A stretch of DNA of 64,000 nucleotides, from positions 9,064,501 through 9,128,500 of the forward strand of contig NC_091669.1 of assembly GCF_042453785.1 (NCBI RefSeq), given 5' to 3'. The DNA comes from Malus domestica. Taxonomy: Eukaryota; Streptophyta; Magnoliopsida; Rosales; Rosaceae. Each line of letters opens with the position of its first letter. Within the stretch, counting starts at the first letter, position 1. Both the position numbers and the translations under genes were made by a program. A model generated the notes under the pieces. That model worked only from the letters and a program-made list of their open reading frames with translations. It had not been told where the DNA came from and did no database searches. This document shows positions 24,130-33,576 of the stretch, piece after piece.

Positions 24130-24810
24130 TAACCTACTATCAATGATTAGTAGACAAACTCATAAACCTCACAATCACTCGTCTAGATATCACTTATGCT
24201 GAGAGCTTGGCTAGTCAGTTTATGCACTCTCCCATTGTTGATCACCTTAACATTGTTAAGAGAATCATTCGTTATCTCAAAGGTTCAATAGGGCAAGGAA
24301 TTACAATGCACAACAATCAATCTACTGTCATTAGTGGCTACACAGATGCAGACTGGGCAGGTAATGCAATTGATAGGAAATCAACCACAAGCTATTGTAC
24401 ATTTGTTGGTGGAAACCTTGTCATATGGAAGAGCAAGAAGCAACATGTAATTGCTCGTTCCAGCGCAGAGGCTGAGTATCGAGCCATGGCAGCCACTGCT
24501 TGTGAACTCATTTGGCTTAAAGGGCTTCTTTCAGACTTAGGGTTTTCTAGTTCTACTCATATGTCACTTATGTGTGATAATTAGGTAGCCATGCATATTG
24601 CTGCCAACCCTGTGTTCCATGAAAGAACCAAACATATTGAAGTGGATTGTCATTTCATCAGAGCTCAAGTTCAAACTTAAATCATCCGGACCATGTTCAC
24701 ACAAAGCCATGATCAATTGGCAGATCTCTTTACAAAGGCATTGGCATCCACTCAGTTCCATCGATTATTAGGCAAGCTTGGCTCAGTTGACCTCCTCGAT
24801 CCAGCTTGAG
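24130..24810 (+). pseudogene. Copia 1 RNase H region
   Basis: Contains YTDADWAGNAIDRKST and the WKSKKQHVIARSSAEAEYRA core typical of Copia RNase H. It is followed by [17 protein letters not shown] and QLADLFTKAL. Stops at 24582-24584 and near 24680 interrupt it. It ends just before the polypurine tract. Confidence 0.85.
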
Positions 24811-24816
24811 GGGGAG

Positions 24817-25163
24817 TGTTGAAGTGTTGAAGTGTATTTTGGCCTCTAGAGTCAGCTACCATGTTCTCTTGGGATAGCTCTAGGCACTAGAGTAATTAGT
24901 CTTCTTTCCTTGATTTAAGGGATGTGGTTGATTGGTGAGCTACCATGTTCTCTAGGGATAACTCTAGGCACTAGAGTAATTAGTCTTCTTTCCTTGATTT
25001 AAGGGATGTGATTGATTGGTGCAAGTTGTTTTTTGTAAGGTGTAGATTAGGCTAGCATTAGGCTAGCTTCTCTTTCTTCCCCCTCTTTCTTCTCATATAT
25101 ATCTAGACCCCTTGTACATTAAACTCATGAAATACATTACAAATTAAAGCCATAATTTCTATA
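24817..25163 (+). repeat. Copia 1 3' LTR
   Basis: Follows the polypurine tract and ends tttctata before the target duplication accta. Compared with the 5' LTR it starts with an extra 8 bp (tgttgaag repeated) and has several substitutions plus a short duplication near 25050-25060 (gctagcattaggctagc). Confidence 0.9.
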
Positions 25164-25168
25164 ACCTA

Positions 25169-25306
25169 CCAGACAACAAAGAGCCAGATTTCCTCAAACC
25201 CAAACCAGAATTCCTCTATCTACCCAAAGTATCAGCAACCCAACCAGACTTGCACCACAAACACCCGAAGTCTAAGCTGCAGCAGTTAGGCAGTCTTCAC
25301 CAGAAG
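25169..25306 (+). mobile_element. Pararetrovirus segment 3
   Basis: Viral sequence between Copia 1 and hAT-like element 2. Its right end, accagaag (25299-25306), is the target duplication of that hAT element. It is proline/glutamine-rich if read on the plus strand. Confidence 0.65.
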
Positions 25307-26999
25307 TAGGGGTGGGTTCAAATAACCGAAAACCGAAAAAAACCGAAAACCAAACCGAACCGAGGCCGAAAAAAACCGAACCGAAAAAAAACCGAACCGA
25401 AACTGCCAAACCGAACCGAACCGAATCTGGCTGGTTCGGTTTCGGTTTTTGAGGTCTAGAAACCGAACCGGACCGAACCGAACCGAAAAAAAAATATATA
25501 TATAAATACCAAAAAATATGTTAGCTGATGGGTTCGAACCCCTGACCTGTAGGTTGGGTTTAGGTGCTGTCAGCCAACTTGACTGTAGGCTTTCTATTGT
25601 TATAATTGTACCAGTATATTATTTATAGGTTTATTATATTGAATGCTTTATAAAATTTCTTAAGCTTAAAACCCTAGCCGTCTCAGTGTCCCATTCCCAT
25701 TTCATTTTCAGATCTCAAAGTCTCTCTCTTCCCGTCGCGGCTTCCTCTCTGCTTCCTCAGTCTCTCTCTCTCCCTCTCCTTCCTCTCTTCCTCCAAATCA
25801 CTCTCTCTAGTCTTCTCTTGTCCTCCTCGTGGATTCTTTCTTCCAAACAATGATTTTCCCTCGCCCCTTTTCGAGACCCGACGAAAAGAGGAATTGTAAG
25901 AGCTTGCGACGATCACTGCAGCAAAGGTTGTGGGTAATTTCGTTTCTGAACACTATTAGACTATTAGTTGAGATTTGATTAATTTGTGAGAAATTTTGGT
26001 TATGCACCGCAATTTGTTTTGGGTATGTTGGGGAGTGTCTGTCGATTGTGTTTTTTCAGTGTTGCTTGTAATCTGATTCCATTTTTGTTTTTGGGTTTAG
26101 GGATTTTGAGATTGTTTATTGATTGGAGAAGATGGCGTTGGGAAAGAAGTGCAAGAGTTGCTTGAAAGCGAAGCGTGGCAGCGGCGGTGCTGTTGCGGCG
26201 GAGGCGGAGCCGATGATGGAGTTAGGGTTTGTGAAGTACACGCGAGCTTTGGGGAGGAAGAGGATTGGGATTTCTAACAATGGCGAGGAGGCATCGCCGG
26301 CTGATTTGTATCCCAATACTCCATTGAAGAAGCAGCGGAGTGGGAAGATGATTTGGGAATCGAAAACTGCCGCCTCCTCCGCCCTAGAAGCTCTGCCTCA
26401 GGAGATTCTGGTTAGCCCCAAATTCTCAATTTTTTGCGATTGAACAATCAAATATAAAATTGGTTTCGATTTAATTCGTTTCTAATCACATTTCTCTTTC
26501 TGTGCATTGCAGATTAAGGTTGTGTGTGGAGTCGATCACGATGATTTGAAGCGGCTTTTCCGTGTATCGAAAGCGATTAGAGAAGCGGTAAGTTTAATTT
26601 GTTCAATTAACTTCAATAATTAATTTTTAATTTGTTTTTATCAATTGGCATTGATTTTGATGTTTCATATTGTTTGATTGCAGACTCTGGTTGCGAAGCA
26701 GTGGCATTTTGCTTCTTAGTCAATGATGTATCTTACCTCATGAATATTGAAAAACCGTCCTGGAGAGATGGAAACATGTCATATTTTCTATTTCTATCTT
26801 ATGTTGTGGTTGTTTTGCATTTTTTGGAGGGACAAAAAAAAAAAAAAAACCGAAAAAAAACTGAAACCGAACCGGAAAAACCGAACCGAAAAAAAAACCG
26901 AACCGAAAAAAAATTGGGCCGAACCGAACCGAACCGAAAATTCGGTTTGGTTTCGGTTTTGGCAAAAAACTGAACCGATAAGAACCGAACCCAGCCCTA
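25307..26999 (+). mobile_element. hAT-like non-autonomous element 2 (1693 bp) carrying a captured F-box gene fragment
   Basis: The termini taggggtgggttc and gaacccagcccta are a 13-bp inverted repeat with one mismatch. An exact 8-bp target duplication accagaag lies at 25299-25306 and 27000-27007. Many 'accgaaccgaa' subterminal repeats sit inside both ends in opposite orientation. The middle (about 25640-26730) is unlike the ends: it holds a leader-like TC-rich stretch and three F-box exons. No transposase is present. Confidence 0.92.
26132..26719 (+). pseudogene. Transposon-captured F-box gene fragment (FBS1-like), splice sites intact
   Basis: Three exons with canonical borders can be read: 26132-26410 (ATG GCG TTG; 93 codons), 26513-26587 (25 codons) and 26684-26719 (11 codons and TAG), 129 residues in one frame. 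The start MALGKKCKSCLK and the F-box (ALPQEIL then IKVVCGVDHDDLKRLF) resemble plant F-box stress-induced 1 (FBS1, At1g61340-type) proteins, which dock to SKP1 in SCF ubiquitin ligases. Family members, as I recall, are longer; here the frame stops right after KQWHFAS. It lies wholly inside the hAT-like element, so it is best read as a transduplicated fragment. Whether it is transcribed is unknown. Confidence 0.75.
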
Positions 27000-27007
27000 A
27001 CCAGAAG

Positions 27008-27025
27008 CCCAAGGAGATGAATGGC
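27008..27025 (+). other. Last viral bases before the right duplication copy
   Basis: A short stretch between the hAT element's second target duplication and the point where similarity to the left duplication copy starts (27026). By position it belongs to the pararetrovirus piece; it is too short to prove. Confidence 0.4.
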
Positions 27026-30000
27026 AGAATCTTGACAACCTAACAATAGTAGAGTTATAATGCTTTTATTGGAGCTAGCTAACCATACTGTTTGAAATTT
27101 TCTTTAAAGTAACAAGCAAGATGTTTGATGAAATGATCCGTGAAGTTCGTTATAGGAGCCTCTTCACACGCCCTCGTTATCACAAATTCATGCCTCCACC
27201 ACCACAACTAAGCAAGTTATATATGGTCTAGGGTTTACATTAAACCCTGAACACTTTTGACAAACCTTTTAGGCCCATCACGGTCCATCACAAATATTGT
27301 CAATATTGTCTCAACCAAACCACCTATTACTAGGTGTTGGGTTTTATCACAAAAAGTTTCGATGATATTAAGGGTGAAAACTCTCATATATTACTCGTAT
27401 ATTATTTTGTCATGATCAATGTTGGATCCTATTCTCCAACATGCCGGCCTCCTCATAAGCAGCCTCACACAAGGTCACAAGGGAAACCAATTCGCACATC
27501 TGGAACTGGTCAAGTCATTATACCGAAGCTAACACAATTTTTTGAGAGCCTAGACATCATTAAGGGACTAAAGCCAATGCAACTTTTTGAAGGCCTAGTC
27601 ATTTAATATCCTTAAGTAGTTAAGCTAGAGCTAGCGCAACTTTTCGAAAGCCAACTTAAGGAGGCAAATTCGAACCCAGTAAATCAGGCTAAGAAGTGTC
27701 AAAAGAATAACCTCCTTTGATACATGATAAATTTTTTAGGCCCATCATGGTCCACCACCAATATCACTAATATTGTCCAAACTTAACCACCTATTAGTAG
27801 GTATTAGGTTTTATCATAAAATGTCTCGATGATATTAGGGGTGAAAACTCTCATATATTAATTGTATATTATTTTGTCATATGACCGATATAAGATCTTA
27901 TTCTCCAACAACTTCACACTTACAATTACGAGTACCAGCGCAACCATATACCATTATATACCTTACAACAAAATCACAAAAAACACATCCAGGTCAGATT
28001 GCAACATGCATTACAATTGGATTTTATCGATCTGTCGGGTCCTTGCAGCTAGCTCAGATTGAAACCCTGAAACCAGTCATGTTTCAGTTTCAGCCAGTAC
28101 CATCCTGATAAGGTTGCCCTAGACTGCCACTCAATTACTTGATGCTACAAAACATGATCCATGCAAATAGCTAACAAGGCCAAAAAACATCAAAGTCAGC
28201 CACTATATATATATGTAATACAGTAAATAATTCAAAGGTTGATCAAGTTGAGTGGAAGATATACAGATAGATATGATATAGTTGTTGTTGTGATCTGATC
28301 AAAAGTGGGCCAAACTTTTTCTACTTTCTGCATATAATGCTTTCACATCCCTTTTGCCTCTGTGTTGTGTATTTCTGTAGTCCTACACCACATGTTGCCT
28401 GGAAAATAACACAAGGGAAATAAAACCAGAGATGATTAGTTGAACGCATGTGAAGAAACCATAATTTTTGTGTCCTTTTCATCTTCTATTTCTTTAATCA
28501 TTATGGTATCCCAAACATTTCTACAAGAGCAGGCGAAAAGTTAAATGGTAGACTTGTTTTCCGGTTTTAAAACAGTACATTAAGTTTATAGGTTGAGTTA
28601 TTGAGTACACGCCTCAAGTCTATAACGCTCAAATCTTCACTTTCTGATGATCAAAGGAAAACAAAATTATATCTCCCTGAAACTATTTAAGTATTGTGTA
28701 AGTTGATGATGGTTATGTCATGTTGGTATAATTATTTATGTAATTGTGACATTAAGACTAATAAGTACGCTGTGCCGTTTAAATATTCATGATAAGCATG
28801 ATTATTTTGATTATTTTAATTACTTTAATGGGATTAATGGATTAGAACAAGCAAGTGCCATATAAAGCCAGAAGAGCATCGGCTTCATTCAATTTAATTA
28901 CGTTGGCTGATACCGACTAGGGTGTCGATATCACATACCTCAATCATATTAAGGGTACCATGTACTTATCATATTCTCTTTGATAAATTAACATATTAGC
29001 TAGTCCTAATCTGTATTATTCATTAGTCAAATGTGTTGGCTATAAGCTTCACCAAATATATCCTATGTGAAGTGGTTTTCTGTGCAAATTTTTAAGTCTC
29101 AAACTTAAAGGATTGGTGTAAAACACATCGTCAACTTAATACCAGAAGAATGTTACGATCAACCCACTCACTTATGTGTCTTATTATTCCTAATTTTAAT
29201 GATATTCTATTATAAAAAGGAAGGGGGATATTTTACTTTGAGAGCAGCTTCAATGGTGACCTAAAAGCTCAGAGAATTGGGTTGCTTTGCCTCCAACCTC
29301 CAAAACCCACGTCCAACGGCCCAAAAAATGAAGGGCTATTGCTGGGCTCCACCAAGCTTACGGAGCTGCCCAACCATCTCATGTTAAGCCTTGGGCTTGT
29401 TGGCAAGAAGTGACATCATCATGACATCAAAGAGCAAACATGGGGCCCACCATGTGTTTCTCCGCTGTTGGATTTCCAACAGTTTTCACATCTTGATTGT
29501 TTGATTTCGAACGATAATCTTTTTTTCTTGGAAATTATAGATTTGTGTCACCTAACACAATCTAGCCCATCTGAATTAAAAAAAAAATAGAAATCGACAA
29601 TCATGATTAATCTAAAGGTAAAACAATCCAACAAAATACCAAAAAATTTCATTTTTTTAACAACACACTTAACAAACTTACAAAGATCAACCATTTTCTT
29701 CATTCGCCTTTCATTTTTAATTACTTATGTTTGTTTGTAATGCTATGCTTTGTATTTAAAATTAAATTATCAAAGTTAAATTGAGAGTTTTATTTTCAAA
29801 GAAAAAACTTACTAAGTAGTAAGTATAAACTTACAAGGCATAACAAAAAAAAAATATATATATATATATATACACACACATATATTTGTAAGTAGTAGTC
29901 ACCTTTGCCCTTGCTCTTCTCAAATGGGTGGACTTGCCCAAACACAATTACTGTTCAGAGCAATTTTACCGCCCTTGCACTCCTAAAATGGGTGGACTTG

Positions 30001-31492
30001 CTCTAAGAAGATGGGGGTTGGGTTAGGCCACACAACTTGATATCAAATTCAACATAAATACAATATGCACCGTTATTCTTGTGAATCGAACTTGAGACAT
30101 TTTACTTACAAATGAAGATAATTATCAATAGACCATAATACTAGCTAGTTAGTTAATTCTAACTATTAAATCAACTTGTGCGCATATGTGACTGACCTCG
30201 ACACTACTATAGTAGTGTTAACTTTTTATACAATTAGTTAAACCAAACCCCATAAAGTTTATGGTGTTTTTACAAAACCTCTTCATGTTTAAGAAATCAC
30301 ACTATCAACTCATGAGTTCAGAATAATTTCTCAAACATGTCTATAATAACTATAAAAAGTTGACAAAGCACCAACGATCAGAATCAGCTCATGCACACTT
30401 GTATAGAGTGGTTAACACTCATCGATTAGCATAACTGTCTTAGTAGCAATTGCCTTTGGATTGCTCTTACTATTCACTCTATATAGTGATTAACACTCTA
30501 TACTCACTTTCCTTGTCCTTGTCCTCACCCTCGCCCTCGCCTGCATATGTCAACACTCATTATATCACTCGCCCTTAGTAGTTATGAATGTTCTACAATT
30601 GTAATTAGTATTTTAAAATAAAAGAACAATAATTGAAATTACTAAAAGCTCATTAGGCGACTTAATTAACAGAAAGTTCCCATTCAAACGGAAAAAAAAT
30701 AACCTCCCATGAATTTCTCCATTTCTGAATCTAGATTAGATTCACAAGATCACTTTTTTTTGTTTTGTTTTTCACTCAAACAACAATATTTTGTGTATCC
30801 TCCTTTTGAACAGGTCGTACCCGATCAACAAAACTTTATGTTACTATTTTACCCCTGTTCTTTGTTTTACTATCCAACTAATTTTTCTTTGTTAATTTTA
30901 ATCTCAAATAAAAAAACATATTGATATGCAATTCAACATCTCTTATTTCACACGACACTATTTCAGATTTCTATTCTATGCTACATGTTTTGGATTCAAT
31001 TTTAGCACTTATGAATTACACGATAGTTATTAGAAGAAGTTATCAACTTTCAAAATAATGAATTATCATGACGAAATCACTGGTTAAATTGCATTATTGG
31101 AGTAATACAAATTGGCTTTTGTGCTGATTTTAATATTACAAAGTACAGTTACAAATTCATTACTTTTTGTAAAAAAAGTTTCTTCAAAAAGAAAATAAAA
31201 AAGGGAAAAAACCCAACCACCAATCACGGAGAGGTGAACTGGGTCTTTAAATAGGGACCCACGTATCGCCACATAGGATTTCTGCACATGATGACGCAGG
31301 TCCCACATCAAGTTAGTAATCTAAAGTGCACTCAGTCCTGCGGTTACGATTTCACTATTTATCCACAAACACCAACGCCTGGAGAAAAACAAACTGTAAC
31401 TAGCTGCCACATGCCACGTGGCGAGCATGCATACGGAGATTAGATTTTCGCACCCCAAACTCCAACGCCGAGATGAAATCTAGACCGCTGAT
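27026..31492. repeat. Right copy of the large direct segmental duplication
   Basis: Matches 8799-14823 along its length, without the PIF/Harbinger-like element, the 156-bp element or the 42- and 125-bp tandem duplications. It runs without interruption into the unique promoter region of the CCCH zinc-finger gene at 31493, so this is the copy in the ancestral position relative to that gene. It includes the TRIM-like repeat pair (27258-27441, 27726-27911) and an AT/CA microsatellite near 29853-29885. No intact gene is seen. Confidence 0.93.
31413..31422. promoter_or_regulatory. G-box palindrome gccacgtggc
   Basis: A perfect ACGT-core palindrome in the duplicated segment upstream of the CCCH zinc-finger gene. 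Such motifs are bound by plant bZIP and bHLH factors; activity here is inferred only. Confidence 0.4.
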
Positions 31493-31579
31493 TGTCCACA
31501 AGGTGGGGCCCATTTCTACTTGCATGTCAGCCACCTACTCTGGCGACAGGACAAGAAGACAAAACAGAACGTACGGGGT

Positions 31580-31589
31580 CCCACGTGGG
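31580..31589. promoter_or_regulatory. G-box palindrome cccacgtggg
   Basis: A second CACGTG palindrome, in unique sequence some 280 bp upstream of the GA-rich 5' leader of the CCCH zinc-finger gene. Confidence 0.4.
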
Positions 31590-31859
31590 TCTTCTGTACA
31601 CCCACATCGGTATTTCCGAAAATTTGTTTTTAATTTTTAAAAAATTAGTTGGGGAAACAAAAAGAAAAAAAAATTAACTGAATGGACTATTTCAATATAC
31701 ATGGAGGACAATTTGGGGATTTCAGTTGGAGTCTGTTTCGAAAATCCAGGCTCATTTTCCATAAATTCCCGCAAATTTCTGTAACGACATGTTCCACTAC
31801 ACCCTGTAATTTAAAAAAAAATTAAATTAAACATATTTTTTTTATAAAAATTCAGCAAA

Positions 31860-32343
31860 ACAGAGAAGAAGAAGAAGACACCATTAGGATAAGAGTGAGA
31901 TGCAGTAAGAGAGAGAAAGAGAGAGAGAGAGAGAGAGTACAGAGACAGAGTGGTGGTGTTTTATATTTTTTTAATTAATTATTAAAAAAATGAAATTGTA
32001 GTGTTTTTTTTTTTTTGTTGTGTATATATTTATATAGTTTGCTGATTTTGAACCAAAGACAAGGCCCCTCTCTCTTGTATTCTATCCCTTCTGTCAGTTT
32101 GCTTTTCTTAAGAATGTGTCCTTTCTGTTTCAGAGAAGAACTGGAACATAATTGCAGAAGAAGAAGATAAAAATAGCAAGAGAAAACACCACCTAGAGAG
32201 AGAAAGAGAGGAGAGAGAGAGGAGGAGGAGGAGGAGGAGGGAGTGAGCAGAAGAATCAAATAATCTATGGCTGCTATGGAGGAGGAGGTGGATTACTGGT
32301 GGTGGTTCCTTTGACTTCGGTGGTTTCATCTTCTTCTCAAAAG
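31860..32343 (+). other. Probable 5' non-coding exon of the CCCH gene
   Basis: A GA-rich leader (a pure GA tract near 31918-31936 and a GAG-rich stretch near 32200-32240) ends at a donor AAG|GTTTGG at 32343/32344. The next acceptor that fits is TTATGCAG at 33562, just before the main ATG, so the 5'UTR would have an intron of about 1.2 kb. The transcript start is not known. Confidence 0.55.
32267..32314 (+). CDS. Upstream ORF (15 codons) in the CCCH gene leader
   Basis: ATG at 32267 opens MAAMEEEVDYWWWFL and closes at TGA 32312-32314, within the presumed first exon. It would be translated before the main ATG if the exon is as drawn. The acidic stretch and three tryptophans in a row are unusual. 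A role in repressing the main ORF is conjecture. Confidence 0.4.
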   Translation: MAAMEEEVDYWWWFL

Positions 32344-33576
32344 GTTTGGTGGGTTTATTTGTTTAGATCTTTTTTTTTTTTGCTCGTTAATGGCTGCATA
32401 CTTACCATTTCTTGCTGTTTTTGCTCCTTTTGTATGCTTAATTATGGCCAAAGTTTTGGCCTTTTGACTTGGGTTTTTCTATAACTGCATATCAAAATAA
32501 AAAATGAAAAATATTGATAGCAACTTCAATCCTGTAATTTTTTTTTTTTTTTTTTAATTTCTGTGTTGCTTCAACTTCTGGTATGGTTTTTATGTTTCTG
32601 AAAATTTTGATGCAGGCAAAGGGTGTTGGTTTTTACTTGAGTTCTGTGATTTTTGCTTGGAAATTAAGAACCTATTTTTTGCCTATTTTTATTATTTATT
32701 TTAGAATAAAATTGAAATGGTCGGGTTCTCTTCTGGCTGCAAAGCATATGAAAATTTGACAAAAGATGTTTTCTGGGTTTTATTTGACCTTCAAATCTGA
32801 ACAAAATTCACAACCACTGCAGTTTTTTTTTTTCAAAAGTTGAAACCTTCACCTTCTTCTCCTTCATGTTTTTTTTTTTTTTTTGTCAAGAGAAAAAATT
32901 GAAGTAAAAATACTAGACTTGGTCAGGAAAATAATTTACTGCCTTTTTTTTTTAAAATCCTGGCTTGGTGGTTAATAATAATGATGATAAATAATTTAAT
33001 AACAATAATAAATAAATAAATAATACGTATGCTGGTAATTAGAGAAATAAATGTTTGTTTTTGGTGTTGATTTTCTTGGGTTAAATTCACCATCCTCATT
33101 TTCTGTTGAAATGTTGCCTGCAGCTTGTCCTCTTTTCGAATTTGAGGTCGATATTTTCGTGTTGTGTTGGTATAAAATATGGATGGGGGGCAATTTGTGG
33201 TGACTGAATATGGTGACTAACAAATATAGAAGCTGCTTATGGTTGAACCAGCTAGATGACCTTTTTATTGGTCTCCCTTAATAAAGAGGTTTCTTACCCG
33301 AAATAGCGTTTTGGAATGCTGCTTGAAGGTTACATAAATCTGCTCAGAGGCTTGTTTCTTTTGTTCACTAGCTTTGCATCATTTTCTGGTGTATGCTGAC
33401 GAAGAAATCGATTTCTTCTATCGTCCATTAATTATTTTTGGGGTATATTTGGATTAATGACTAACTTTCTATATGCGTTAATCTGCTGTTGTTATTCCTA
33501 TCTGTTTGCGCATTTTCGGCCTTTATAACAATATGTACTTGTATTTTACTTGTCTTATGCAGTGTTGCAATCTGAG

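Larger units (their letters stand above)
20193..25163 (+). mobile_element. Copia-type LTR retrotransposon 1, decayed, inside the viral sequence
   Basis: The element has two LTRs (20193-20520 and 24817-25163), a 5-bp target duplication accta (20188-20192, 25164-25168), a primer-binding site tggtatcagag at 20521 and a polypurine tract gagggggag at 24808-24816. The LTRs start TG and end TA rather than CA. Each contains an internal tandem repeat of about 83 bp. Gag, integrase, RT and RNase H follow in Copia order. Several stops and frameshifts make it defective. Confidence 0.93.

Noticed and set aside
25520..25560. tRNA-like B box (gggttcgaacccc)
   Set aside because: No full cloverleaf or acceptor stem could be folded around it on either strand; it lies in the hAT-like element.
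26738..27046. Open frames rich in F, R and S or in K, T and E around 26.7-27.0 kb
   Set aside because: They are translations of the 'accgaaccgaa' subterminal repeats of the hAT-like element.
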